Positions 8,795 through 16,427 of a stretch of DNA of 64,000 nt are shown one piece after another. A program made the translations under genes and the position numbers. Numbering within the stretch: position 1 is the first letter of the stretch; every line of letters begins with the position of its first letter. The notes beneath the pieces are model-generated. The model made no database searches, was not told the DNA's origin, and saw only the letters and a program-made list of their open reading frames with translations. This stretch comes from Alteromonas stellipolaris (GTDB lineage: Bacteria > Pseudomonadota > Gammaproteobacteria > Enterobacterales > Alteromonadaceae): NCBI RefSeq assembly GCF_001562115.1, contig NZ_CP013926.1, positions 2,356,001 through 2,420,000 on the forward strand, in the 5' to 3' direction.

Positions 8795-9349
8795 ATGAAA
8801 ACCCTAATTATCACTGATATATTCGGTAAAACCGAACCTTTAACCGAATTGGCTTCATTAATTTGTCAGGAGCATTTGATCTTAGATCCGTACAATGGCA
8901 AAAATATGGATTTTTTAGATGAGGAAACGGCCTATCGTTATTTCTCGGAAAATATCGGTCTCAAAAATTACACTTGCGCACTCAAAAACTTACTAGTAAA
9001 CACCTCTGCGCCTATTCAACTTATTGGATTTAGTGTTGGTGCATCAGCAATCTGGAATATCTCAAACGATGCAACGATTTGTCATAATGTAAAAAGCGCA
9101 ATCTGCTACTACGGCTCACAGATAAGAAATAACAAAGATATCACTCCTTTATTTCCTATCGAACTGCGATTTCCAATCAAAGAGGAACATTTTTCAGTTG
9201 GGGAGCTTATTTCTAGTTTAAGCAACAAATGTAATGTTAAAATCAAACAAGTCCCTCACTTACACGGCTTTATGAATAAGTACTCTAATAATTATAACCA
9301 AGAGGGGTTTAAATCTGAGATTCAGACTTATGAGAAATGTGCCATCTAA
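8795..9349 (+). CDS. Cassette-borne alpha/beta hydrolase (dienelactone hydrolase-like)
   Basis: 184 residues starting at ATG 8795, about 20 bases after the cassette boundary. An upstream in-frame ATG (8741) lies inside the attC hairpin and is rejected. The nucleophile elbow GFSVG, a strand with YYGSQIRN and a late His in PHLHGFMN are consistent with a small dienelactone-hydrolase-type alpha/beta hydrolase. The substrate is unknown. The cassette begins with GTTAGATGGC (8773-8782) and the gene ends inside its exact reverse complement GCCATCTAAC (9341-9350), so the TAA stop is part of the attC core. This is a hallmark of a genuine integron cassette. Confidence 0.7.
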   Translation: MKTLIITDIFGKTEPLTELASLICQEHLILDPYNGKNMDFLDEETAYRYFSENIGLKNYTCALKNLLVNTSAPIQLIGFSVGASAIWNISNDATICHNVKSAICYYGSQIRNNKDITPLFPIELRFPIKEEHFSVGELISSLSNKCNVKIKQVPHLHGFMNKYSNNYNQEGFKSEIQTYEKCAI

Positions 9350-9352
9350 CAA
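9341..9352 (+). other. attC R'' core of the hydrolase cassette, interrupted by an IS
   Basis: GCCATCTAAC at 9341-9350 is the perfect reverse complement of the core at the start of the same cassette. The expected attC hairpin does not follow. Instead the sequence passes directly into IS110-family DNA. A candidate matching R' core, GTTTAGC, lies on the far side of the element at 10665-10671. Confidence 0.65.
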
Positions 9353-9394
9353 ACGACTATGGTTTCAACTCCCTCGTTAAACCGTTTTTTCTTC

Positions 9395-10522
9395 TCACGT
9401 GACTCCATCTCTAACCATTGAGATTAATATGACAACCATCTTCCTCACACAGGCAATGATGGCGACTTTCTTCGGTTTCCCTGCGGCCACTAACCTCTTA
9501 TAAGTGGCTTTAAACTTAGCATTGCACTGCATCGCTGACATCATGGCCATAAATAAGACCGTTCGAAATTGACGTCGCCCTCCTTGAGTAATTTGCTTAC
9601 CCTTATATCGGCCACTTTCTTTGTTCGTCGTAGTTGAATATCCGTCGAGATATTGGTTGGATACCGATAACTATGCGCAACCTCAATGAGTAAACGCCTT
9701 GCTCTGCCGTTGCCGGCTTTAGTAACAGCGCCTAAATGCCGCTTTTCACCTGATGATTGCTCACTAGGCACTAGCCTTAAATACGCCATAAGCTTTCTCG
9801 GGTGGTCGAATCGGTGTAAATCACCAAGTTCCGCAACAACCCCAACCCCACTAGCAGCCTCACACCACGCATTGCTTGAATCGCTTTAACGACAGGATAA
9901 TAACGCCACTGGTGTACATGATGGGTTAGCTCATTGTCCAGCCTTTCTAAGCGGCTAATCCGCTCTTCAATAGTCTGCAGCTGTTCCTGCAATACGATTT
10001 GCTGCGCCGGATGAGGTAATATCAGTTCGGTCAGCCACCGCAGATGTTTTTTGACCAATTTGCTGTACCTTCGTAACGAATATTACTTCGAAGCAACACC
10101 GCTTTGAGTTGGTACTTGGCTTCTTTTAAATTCTTCATTGCCGCTTCGCGAGCGCGGGATAAGTCACGTACCGCTTCATCTTCAGGCTCAGGAACATAGA
10201 TAGGTGTAAGATCTTCCGACTTTAGCAACTTCACTAATTTAAGTGCATCACGGCGGTCAGTCTTAATCCGTTCACCAGGCTTTTTGGGTATAAGGGACGG
10301 CGCTACAACATAGCAACAATGCCCTGCTTCGTAAACCACATGAATTGTCGCGCCCGGATACTTCGATTCAAACTGACGAATGAGCTTTTTGACGCTGACT
10401 TTTGAAGAAGGAATGCGGCCATAGTGCACCGCACTTGCTCCACGCGGCTCTTCACGATAAGCCACTTCATGGAATTTTTTGTGAGTATCTAATCCTAAAA
10501 AAACTATGCTATGTTTGTTCAT
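9395..10522 (-). pseudogene. IS110-family transposase, frameshifted and mosaic
   Basis: The start at ATG 10522 has a strong GGAGG 6-10 bases upstream. The N-terminal DEDD domain is clear (FLGLDTHKKFHEVAY; later IKTDRRDALKLVKLLKSE). The frame then shifts near 10045 and again near 9868, where the frame giving GVVAELGDLHRFDHPRKLM is not the one used before it. The middle part contains LRLVPSEQSSGEKRHLG and RARRLLIEVAHSYR. Near 9620-9640 the frame and family signature change once more to a different IS110 C-terminus (GRYKGKQITQGGRRQFRTV, then RLVAAGKPKKVAIIACVRKM), ending at a TGA at 9395-9397. Two alternative C-terminal ends in series imply a fusion of two related elements. No active transposase can be made. 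Confidence 0.8.
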
Positions 10523-10624
10523 GCTAGCCTCCAAATGATTTAGTCTTAAGCAAACTAATAATGGACTCCGACCGGCGCTCCGGTGGCTATTTAAGCTAAC
10601 CCACGAAAATGCGGAGGCTAGCAT
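10521..10624. repeat. 12-bp perfect inverted repeat upstream of IS110 transposase
   Basis: ATGCTAGCCTCC (10521-10532) pairs with GGAGGCTAGCAT (10613-10624). The inner copy includes the transposase Shine-Dalgarno and start codon on the - strand. A transcript starting outside the right arm could therefore fold and hide the ribosome binding site, a common way for insertion sequences to block read-through expression. ATGGACTCC (10561-10569) lies in the loop. Confidence 0.6.
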
Positions 10625-10674
10625 TTCTCAGGGAGTCATTGTGTCTATGCCCAATCAAGGAAGAGTTTAGCTAC

Positions 10675-11337
10675 ATGAACTTAGTGCTTTTTGATTTCGA
10701 TAAAACCATAATAAATAGAGATACTGGCGCTGCGTACATGAAGTTCATGCTTTACCGAAACCCTTTACGCCTATTGTTTTGTTGTCTGTCATTGCCAATC
10801 TCTACCCCATTTTTATTCCATGCGAAGACTAAATATATAGGATTCTCGATACTTTTATAGTTAGCAACACTTGGAATCAGCACCAAGAAAATTGTTTATC
10901 TTCGTAAGTCGTTCATCCGAATGTACCTCAATGACAGCTCAACTATAATTTTTAAAGACGCTGTCCAAAAACTATTCTTACACTTTTCAAATACAGATGA
11001 AGTTGTAGTCGTTAGTGGGGCTTCAGACTGGATGGTCAAAGCCATTTTCACTCATAATCATTTCCCTAACGTAAAGTTCGTCTGCTCTAAAGAAACTCGC
11101 TTTTTCGGCGGCATTATTAGTAAATTTCACTGTTACGCATCTAGAAAAGTAGAACGTGTCCAGGAACTTTTTGATTTAGAAAAATATGACTTAATTATTG
11201 GCTACTCAGACAGTTCAGTCGATATCCCAATACTTAAACTTTGCAATAAGCGATATATTGTTAACCCTACCCCAAGTTGCTTTAAAAAATTTACTAGGTC
11301 GTTCAATAAGGAAATGGTAATTTTAAGTTGGGCATAA
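10675..11337 (+). pseudogene. Cassette-borne HAD-IB family phosphatase-like gene with in-frame TAG
   Basis: Motif I DFDKT sits at the N-terminus (VLFDFDKTIINRDTG). An amber codon at 10858-10860 interrupts the frame, which then continues unchanged to 11337 with motif II (VVVSGASDWM) and motif IV (GYSDSSVDIPIL). No frameshift is needed to join the halves; one base change (for example TGG to TAG) explains it. The hydrophobic part before the stop (RNPLRLLFCCLSLPIS) is the cap-region helix seen in HAD-IB proteins of the SerB-like/lipid phosphatase type. The gene ends in GCATAAC, an attC-type core. It is either inactivated or needs amber read-through; TAG ends other genes in the window (trhO, cmoM), so it is a normal stop here. 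Confidence 0.75.
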
Positions 11338-11577
11338 CAAACGAATAAATTCGCTCCTACGTTCGCTGGGACAAAAACACGTAGGCTCCCTGCTCTTCGC
11401 TTGGTATTTTAACCCATATGAATACGAAGCGGCATATGCTTAACATGGATGTCCACTTTTAGTGGGTAAGACCAATCCCAGTAAAACATCGCCTGTCGCC
11501 CCACTGTCGTGTGAATTTCGTAACCGACAATAGATTAAAACATGGATAGTCCCCTCTCACATTGGTAAGGAGCCCGA
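11338..11577 (+). other. attC-like region after the HAD cassette; no gene seen
   Basis: It begins with the core GCATAAC and the shared motif TTCGCTGGGAC, and contains a 7-bp hairpin CCTACGT (11356-11362) / ACGTAGG (11379-11385). The rest has no convincing coding frame. It holds a small perfect hairpin CCACT-TTT-AGTGG at 11453-11465 and the leader of the XRE gene, with GGAG 9 bases before its ATG. The downstream R' core is not clear. Confidence 0.5.
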
Positions 11578-11991
11578 ATGATAGTCAAACGTCTTAGAGA
11601 AAAACGAAACTGGTCGCAAGAACAACTTGCCACGTTAAGTGGCTTGAGCACGAGAACTATTCAACGAATAGAAAGTGGAAATAAAGCCAGCATAGAATCT
11701 CTTAAAGCCCTTGCCTCTGTGTTTGAAATTGACATTTCTAAACTTCAAGAGGAAATTATCGTGATAGACAAAACATCTAAAGAATGGAACAAAGAGCCAT
11801 TGTGGGTCAGGTTTTCGTTTTGGGGAGTAAAAGCAAGAAAGCAAATTATCATGTTAGAAATGATAACCGTGCTCTTGGGCCTACTAACTTGGCTCATAAA
11901 ACCCGACGTATTTGCCACGCCGGCATTTTTTCTTTTAGCTTACATCTTTTCTAACATGAAGCATTATATTGATACGAAAAAATATTGGTGA
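11578..11991 (+). CDS. Membrane-tethered XRE-family transcriptional regulator
   Basis: 137 residues. Positions 1-55 are a canonical XRE/Cro helix-turn-helix (VKRLREKRNWSQEQLATLSG, then TRTIQRIESGNKAS). The C-terminal half has two hydrophobic segments (about 93-110 and 113-128: MITVLLGLLTWLI and PAFFLLAYIFS), predicting a DNA-binding protein anchored in the inner membrane by a helical hairpin. HTH plus short two-helix membrane tails are a known architecture, but the targets are not predictable. The gene is a cassette cargo followed at once by an attC-like site, so it probably regulates little outside itself unless it acts in trans. Confidence 0.75.
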   Translation: MIVKRLREKRNWSQEQLATLSGLSTRTIQRIESGNKASIESLKALASVFEIDISKLQEEIIVIDKTSKEWNKEPLWVRFSFWGVKARKQIIMLEMITVLLGLLTWLIKPDVFATPAFFLLAYIFSNMKHYIDTKKYW

Positions 11992-12004
11992 GTGGCGATA
12001 TAAA

Positions 12005-12103
12005 AAATTCAATAAACTCACTTCTTTCGCTGGGACGCACACGAGCAGGGCGATTTCGCCATGATGCCCTACGTGCCTGCGCCCCACATTTGAAATGTTA
12101 GGC
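12005..12103 (+). other. attC-like recombination site
   Basis: Long imperfect hairpin: left arm 12032-12051 (GGGACGCACACGAGCAGGGC), right arm 12066-12084 (GCCCTACGTGCCTGCGCCC), with a GATTTCGCC internal loop, ending in the core GTTAGGC at 12097-12103. It is the best-formed site of the array and close in sequence to the one at 8700-8779. The recombination point would be G12097/T12098. Confidence 0.8.
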
Positions 12104-12119
12104 GCTTTTAGGATAATCA

Positions 12120-12626
12120 ATGCTTATCAATCCTTTAGTTGAACTTGAAGATAGCTATTTAAACTACATCAAAGAATTGGGTAGCGAAGAACGTTATCCC
12201 TATCCAATGGATTTAGATTACTCAAACTTTCCTGCTTTTGTTCAGTTGCTAAACGATTATTCAGAGGGTATCAACTTACCCAGTCACATGGTGCCCAATA
12301 CCACTTTCTGGCTTATCGAAAACCAAGAAATTATTGGCTGCTCCCATTTACGGCACACATTAAACGACTCATTAAAACATGCTGGCGGACATATCGGGTT
12401 AGGTGTAAGGCCTCGTTATCGCGGCAAAGGCGTTGGAAAACGTTTGTTATCTCAAACCATCGAGCGAGCTAATAGAATGGGTATTTCAGCGGTGCATATT
12501 CACTGCTACAAAAGCAATATCAGCTCTACAAAGCTCATAGAATCTTCTGGCGCAATACTACATTCAACTATAGATTTAGAGGATAGTTCGGAAACGGTAC
12601 TTAGGTTTATTCATGAGCACACCTAA
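12120..12626 (+). CDS. Cassette-borne GNAT family N-acetyltransferase
   Basis: 168 residues with the GNAT acetyl-CoA loop (HIGLGVRPRYRGKGVGKRLL, R/Q-x-x-G-x-G/A form RGKGVG) near residues 96-115, preceded by strand GCSHLRHT and followed by HIHCYKSNISSTKLIESSGA. An AGGA ribosome site lies 6 bases before ATG. The acceptor substrate is not predictable. The TAA stop is inside the core ACCTAAC (12621-12627), and the cassette opens at GTTAGGCGC (12097), so both ends of a single cassette are visible. Confidence 0.88.
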   Translation: MLINPLVELEDSYLNYIKELGSEERYPYPMDLDYSNFPAFVQLLNDYSEGINLPSHMVPNTTFWLIENQEIIGCSHLRHTLNDSLKHAGGHIGLGVRPRYRGKGVGKRLLSQTIERANRMGISAVHIHCYKSNISSTKLIESSGAILHSTIDLEDSSETVLRFIHEHT

Positions 12627-12721
12627 CAACTTAATAAACTCACTTCGTTCGCTAGGACGCATACACGTGTGCTATTTCACGTTTAACCCTACGCGGCATT
12701 ACCCCTATTTGGAGCGCTAGC
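12621..12721 (+). other. attC-like site after the GNAT cassette
   Basis: It starts with ACCTAAC and shares the block CACTTCGTTCGCTAGGACGC with the other sites, with a partial palindrome ACACGTGT. The 3' core is degenerate (GCTAGCAG instead of GTTRRRY). The matching CTGCTAGC occurs after the next gene near 13065, which suggests that the next cassette uses this altered core pair. Confidence 0.6.
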
Positions 12722-12726
12722 AGTCA

Positions 12727-13053
12727 ATGGAAGCTACGAAGACAACATCATTTATAGCTGGTGCACTAATAATACTCAGCGATGCTGTTATTGAATTTTA
12801 TTCTTTTCCATGGGGCGTTTTCGCGTTCATTTTCTTCTTTTTATTTATTTTTTTAGTTATTGGTAAGCAAATTACTAATGAATATGAGCGCCAAATACAC
12901 AGAAGGCACGAACTAGATGAAAACCCATGGAAAGACACTGTGAGTTTACGTTTTAACTTCAATTTAGTTGTACGTTTATTGCTTTTTTGTTTAGGTATAA
13001 TATCTACAGTAGAACTAATAAACTTAGAATTTGGCATTCAACAACCCGTTTAA
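12727..13053 (+). CDS. Cassette-borne small membrane protein, function unknown
   Basis: 108 residues with three predicted membrane helices (about 8-26, 28-46 rich in Phe/Ile, and 83-100) and a basic, charged cytoplasmic loop between the second and third (ERQIHRRHELDENPWKD). I do not recognise the family. No clear Shine-Dalgarno precedes ATG 12727. Its position between a degenerate attC core and a CTGCTAGC sequence marks it as cassette cargo. Confidence 0.55.
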   Translation: MEATKTTSFIAGALIILSDAVIEFYSFPWGVFAFIFFFLFIFLVIGKQITNEYERQIHRRHELDENPWKDTVSLRFNFNLVVRLLLFCLGIISTVELINLEFGIQQPV

Positions 13054-13225
13054 ATCATTCGCGCTGCTAGCTAGGTCGCTAATACATGGACAGTATCTCT
13101 TAGCTCCTAATTTTAGCCCACATATATTTGCCATTTCCTGGTGGGGGTTAAGTTTCAATCACACTTTTGTATAAAAAAATTTTAGTGGTTCTGTAATAAA
13201 TTTCTTAGATTTAAGACTACTATCT

Positions 13226-13249
13226 TTGACAATCAGGTTTTATTGTCAA
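13226..13249. promoter_or_regulatory. Perfect inverted repeat, possible operator/promoter
   Basis: TTGACAAT (13226-13233) and ATTGTCAA (13242-13249) form an 8-bp perfect dyad with an 8-base spacer, about 40 bases before the next gene. The left arm doubles as a consensus-like -35 (TTGACA). This would suit a self-regulated cassette promoter, unusual because most cassettes rely on an external promoter. The flanking 13054-13225 stretch holds a weak attC-like start and no gene. Confidence 0.45.
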
Positions 13250-13287
13250 TTTCATTAAATCAGTAGTTAATATTAAGGGCGAATAAA

Positions 13288-13539
13288 ATGGAATACATCG
13301 ATAGTATTTTGGCAAGTGACAACTACGCATTTATAGGCTTTTTACTCGTTGGGGTTTTAATCCTCTGGTTCCTTCCAGCATTGCTTGCTTTGGCTTTTAA
13401 TAGAAAGCAATTCAAATATATATTGCTTGCTTGTATTCCCGCGGGCTTTTCTCTAATAGCATGGGGAGGAGTAATGGTTTGGGCTACAACGGGCAAAGCA
13501 ATTGGTAAATATGCAAATAAAGCCAGTAGTGAGAATTAA
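13288..13539 (+). CDS. Superinfection-immunity-like small membrane protein
   Basis: 83 residues, two membrane helices. The pattern LWFLPALLAL, a short basic turn (FNRKQFKYI), then AWGGVMVWATTGK resembles the Imm superinfection-immunity family (typified by phage T4 Imm), in which an inner-membrane protein blocks DNA entry of related phages. Assignment rests on this motif order and length alone. A good AAGGG site lies 8 bases before ATG, and a dyad that may be a promoter/operator is upstream. As cassette cargo it would fit the known enrichment of phage-related functions in integrons. Confidence 0.55.
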   Translation: MEYIDSILASDNYAFIGFLLVGVLILWFLPALLALAFNRKQFKYILLACIPAGFSLIAWGGVMVWATTGKAIGKYANKASSEN

Positions 13540-13584
13540 AAAGTACATATACGCCCTGCCTTACAAAACTGAATAAGGAACAAG

Positions 13585-13821
13585 ATGCCAATTAGAAAAT
13601 GGATATTTCAATACAGTATCGCTTTGCCCCTGGTATTCGCGTTACTTTCAGGCATTCAATACATTAAAGGACATACGCTTTCTTACTCCGTCGTTTTTGG
13701 TATAACGTGGTCTTTTATTTCAGTAGCTATATTTGCCACTCGAAGAGCTTATAATTTTAAGAAAAATATCGACTGCCAATTATGTAACGACTTAACCCAA
13801 AGTGATTCACATCAAAAGTAG
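13585..13821 (+). CDS. Cassette-borne small membrane protein, function unknown
   Basis: 78 residues with two predicted membrane helices (about 8-24 and 33-50), a positive-inside cytoplasmic patch (RRAYNFKKN) and a short tail with a Cys pair (CQLC). Ribosome site AAGGAA is 5 bases before ATG. No family recognised. It may share a cassette with the preceding gene, because no attC core is visible in the 45 bases between them; the next attC-like site follows at 13835. Confidence 0.55.
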   Translation: MPIRKWIFQYSIALPLVFALLSGIQYIKGHTLSYSVVFGITWSFISVAIFATRRAYNFKKNIDCQLCNDLTQSDSHQK

Positions 13822-13834
13822 GTTTAAAACATTA

Positions 13835-13925
13835 CTTATGGGTTATTTACCAAGTAAATTCACTTGTTGCGCGGGCTGGGATTAAAACAAGTGTGCTGAC
13901 TTGCTTCACCTCTGAGCCGTTTAGC
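13835..13925 (+). other. attC-like recombination site
   Basis: It contains the shared block GGGCTGGGATTAAAACAAGTG and a complementary pair CACTTGTT / AACAAGTG flanking it (about 13861-13892), ending with the core GTTTAGC (13919-13925). Less regular than the two best sites. Confidence 0.55.
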
Positions 13926-13999
13926 ATTAGCTAATCTTAAATAGTAATGAAACAAACTTTAAAAAGTAACATCTTTTAAAAAATGAAAGGAAGCAAACG

Positions 14000-14938
14000 G
14001 TGTTGAAAATAGTTAAATATTTTAGCTTTATAGTTCTCATCATATTAATTTTGTTAGTTGGGTTTGTATTCATTACTCCAATGACATTCGACTCTAGTAC
14101 TCCCCCTTTGAACTATGGAAAAGTTGATGCTGAGCTGTTTTTGGGTGAAGGTAAGGAACAGCCTTTACTTGTATACTTTGGCGGTAGTGAAGGCGGAAAT
14201 AGTATGACAAAGCCTCATAACATTAAAGAAAGACAGCAGTATATTGATCAAGGATATGCGATGTTAGCTGTTGGATATTTTGGTATGGAAGGTATACCTC
14301 AAGAGCTAGATCGAATTTCTTTAGATGCTATTTATAATGAAATAGTTCTAACATTAAATAACCCAAGACTAAATTCGAATTGTGTCGCTGTTATGGGGGG
14401 CTCTAAGGGAGCTGAATTAGCACTTACCTTGGCTTCTAAATACACACGAATCAATGGTGTTGTTTCATTAGCTGGAAGTCATGTTGTATTTGCCGGCCCT
14501 TCTTTTTTTGCTGATGGCAAAACCTCTTCATTTATGTTTAATGACCAAGAGCTCCCTCACGTACCACTAACGCTGAATATTTTACCATCAGTTTTAATGG
14601 GCAATTTACGACGTGCTCATGAAATAGCACTAATGGATATTGATTCGGTCGAGGAGGCTAGAATAAAGGTAGAGGATGTTAATGGACCTATCTTATTAGT
14701 TTCCGGTGAAAAAGATCACATATGGCCTTCACAAGAAATGTCAGAAGAAGTAATAGAGAGATTAAAAACAAAGGGCTTCCCCCATCCTTTTAAACATATC
14801 GCTGTACCTAACGGAAATCATTTTCAACCTCAAAATGATTTCCAACCGGAAGTGATTAAATTTTTGAATGAAAAATTCTTGCCTTACTGCGATGCTCATC
14901 ATCAGAACATCGCCGTTGACACCCAAAAAAGCATTTAA
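14000..14938 (+). CDS. Cassette-borne membrane-anchored alpha/beta hydrolase (BAAT C-terminal domain type)
   Basis: 312 residues. One N-terminal membrane helix or uncleaved signal (about 5-28) is followed by an alpha/beta hydrolase of the bile-acid-CoA acyltransferase/acyl-CoA thioesterase C-terminal type. The nucleophile elbow GGSKG sits in VAVMGGSKGAELALTLAS, the acid in SGEKDHIWPS and the His in GNHFQP. Probably an acyl hydrolase or thioesterase with its catalytic domain outside the membrane; substrate unknown. GTG 14000 is preferred (AAAGG 9 bases upstream) over TTG 14003. The gene ends in GCATTTAAGC, close to an attC core, and GCTTAAGC follows about 55 bases later. Confidence 0.72.
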   Translation: MLKIVKYFSFIVLIILILLVGFVFITPMTFDSSTPPLNYGKVDAELFLGEGKEQPLLVYFGGSEGGNSMTKPHNIKERQQYIDQGYAMLAVGYFGMEGIPQELDRISLDAIYNEIVLTLNNPRLNSNCVAVMGGSKGAELALTLASKYTRINGVVSLAGSHVVFAGPSFFADGKTSSFMFNDQELPHVPLTLNILPSVLMGNLRRAHEIALMDIDSVEEARIKVEDVNGPILLVSGEKDHIWPSQEMSEEVIERLKTKGFPHPFKHIAVPNGNHFQPQNDFQPEVIKFLNEKFLPYCDAHHQNIAVDTQKSI

Positions 14939-15030
14939 GCTCGTAAACTCGTTCGCAAAATTAACAATACGCTATTGTCGCTGTGCTCAATAATGCTTAA
15001 GCTTATGTTGACGTTTTACAAGGATGATTT

Positions 15031-15450
15031 ATGAAACCAGTACTTTTAATATTGTTACTAGGCCTGTATGCATGTTCCCCTTCCCCTGAAGATTTAGCGA
15101 ATATAGCAAGTCAGCAGTTCAGGGAAAGTGGCGAAACAGAAGAGACTTGGCTACATGACGGTGAACTCCATTTTTCCACCGCATTCGAATGGCAAAAAGC
15201 TTCTTTTCAAAATAAACGGGCGACTTCTTCAGATTTTCTATTAGCGCTCGACGAACAAGGACGGCTGGTAATTAACATTGCTGACAATCAAAGTTTAAAA
15301 ATACATAGCGAAGAACTTACCCGAAAATTAAACAAGCAATTCGAAATTATTGGTCCGGCAGTTCATAACAAAAACAAATACAAAGACCAATTAATTAGTG
15401 ATTCCGTCGTTTTAATAGCATCTCAGAATGGTTGGCTAAAAAACATATAA
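15031..15450 (+). CDS. Cassette-borne lipoprotein, function unknown
   Basis: 139 residues with a short lipoprotein signal (LLILLLGLYAC, lipobox Cys at residue 15). The mature part is mixed alpha/beta with no recognised domain (FLLALDEQGRLVINIADN is the most regular strand pair). Good AAGGA site 7 bases before ATG. The gene ends ATATAAC, attC-like, and a short spacer leads to the next cassette gene. Confidence 0.6.
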   Translation: MKPVLLILLLGLYACSPSPEDLANIASQQFRESGETEETWLHDGELHFSTAFEWQKASFQNKRATSSDFLLALDEQGRLVINIADNQSLKIHSEELTRKLNKQFEIIGPAVHNKNKYKDQLISDSVVLIASQNGWLKNI

Positions 15451-15536
15451 CAAATAAATCAACTAATAATAAGCGGGGCTTTAAGCTTTCTAGCCGCAAA
15501 CTTTCCACATAATCAGTTTTTAACGTAGGTAAATAA

Positions 15537-15917
15537 ATGGAACTCAATCAGGTTACTTTACCAGTAAGCAATATGGATGATGCTGTTGGTTTTTACTTAA
15601 AGCTTGGCTTCACACAAATTGTCGACACACCTCACTATGCTAGATTTTCTTGCCCAAATGGAAACGCTACATTTTCTTTATCTCTTGAAAATGAAGTGTT
15701 TGAAAATAAGTCGGTAATTTATTTTGAACACGAACACCTTGATGAGCTTTACCAAAATTTATCTCAAAAAGGTATTCAGTTTATACAACCCCCTACTGAG
15801 CAAAGTTACCTTTGGAAAGAGGCTATTCTAAAAGACCCTTCTGGTAATAAGATCAAACTCTACTGGGCGGGCGAAAACCGCTTAAATCCGCCGTGGAAAG
15901 TAGAAATACGCGAGTAA
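15537..15917 (+). CDS. Cassette-borne VOC/glyoxalase-fold protein
   Basis: 126 residues with the paired beta-alpha-beta-beta-beta units of the vicinal-oxygen-chelate fold: QVTLPVSNMDDAVGFYLKLG at the start and KDPSGNKIKLYWAGEN near the end. The usual first metal-ligand His is replaced (TLPVS), so it may not be a metal-dependent enzyme; some relatives are drug-binding (bleomycin resistance) proteins. Such proteins are very common integron cassette cargo. It ends GAGTAAC and a GTTAGAT core lies at 15937-15943, but the 33 bases between are shorter than a normal attC. Confidence 0.8.
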   Translation: MELNQVTLPVSNMDDAVGFYLKLGFTQIVDTPHYARFSCPNGNATFSLSLENEVFENKSVIYFEHEHLDELYQNLSQKGIQFIQPPTEQSYLWKEAILKDPSGNKIKLYWAGENRLNPPWKVEIRE

Positions 15918-16013
15918 CACGCACTTGAAAGTACTCGTTAGATTGCTTGCTTTAAATATCAGTAAATTATTTCTAGCCGTCTATTGCGGCGTTTACATCA
16001 AGGAAGAATTGTA

Positions 16014-16340
16014 ATGTTCGTCGTAATGTTTGAGTTCGTAGTAAAGACTGGATATGAAGAGCAATTTCTTTCCGCATGGCCCAAAACCACGCAAGGTATT
16101 TTCCTATTCAAAGGAAGTCTAGGTTCTCGTTTACATAGGCATAAGAACGATACTTTTATCGCTTACGCTCAATGGCCAGATGAAGAAACCTATCGCCAAG
16201 CCGCTAAAATCGAAATGAGCGCCGCATATGAACAGCAACGTCAATTAATGCGAGAAAGCCTTAATTTAGAATCAACAAAAACCTTGTATGAAATGGAAGT
16301 TGAAATTGATTACTTACATCGTAGAGTCTTTGATGTATAA
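16014..16340 (+). CDS. Cassette-borne antibiotic biosynthesis monooxygenase (ABM)-like protein
   Basis: 108 residues from ATG 16014, chosen for the AAGGAAG site 7 bases upstream; an in-frame upstream ATG (15984) lacks one. The dimeric alpha-beta barrel pattern is visible: FVVMFEFVVKTGYEEQFLSAW, then FIAYAQWPDEETYRQAA. ABM-fold proteins act as heme- or quinone-modifying monooxygenases or as small dimeric binding proteins; no specific substrate can be assigned. Ends TATAAC, attC-like. Confidence 0.75.
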   Translation: MFVVMFEFVVKTGYEEQFLSAWPKTTQGIFLFKGSLGSRLHRHKNDTFIAYAQWPDEETYRQAAKIEMSAAYEQQRQLMRESLNLESTKTLYEMEVEIDYLHRRVFDV

Positions 16341-16427
16341 CAATAAATTGAGCAACGGCTGACACGGCCTAAGTCGTAAACATGGTTGCCAACTGGCTTC
16401 GTAATAAGTGTCTTAAGGGCTAAATTT

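Larger units (their letters stand above)
9351..10650 (-). mobile_element. Degraded IS110-family insertion sequence inside an attC site
   Basis: About 1.3 kb, the usual size of an IS110/IS1111 element, bounded left by the attC core of the hydrolase cassette and right by the HAD-family cassette. IS110-family elements have no classical terminal repeats, and the IS1111 branch includes members known to target attC sites, which fits this position. The exact ends cannot be set from the sequence alone. The transposase is broken (see separate entry) and the C-terminal part appears to derive from a second IS110-type element. Confidence 0.7.

Noticed and set aside
9400..10638. TGACTCC / GGAGTCA as terminal repeats of the IS
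   Set aside because: The left copy lies inside the transposase C-terminal reading frame, so the match is probably coincidental.
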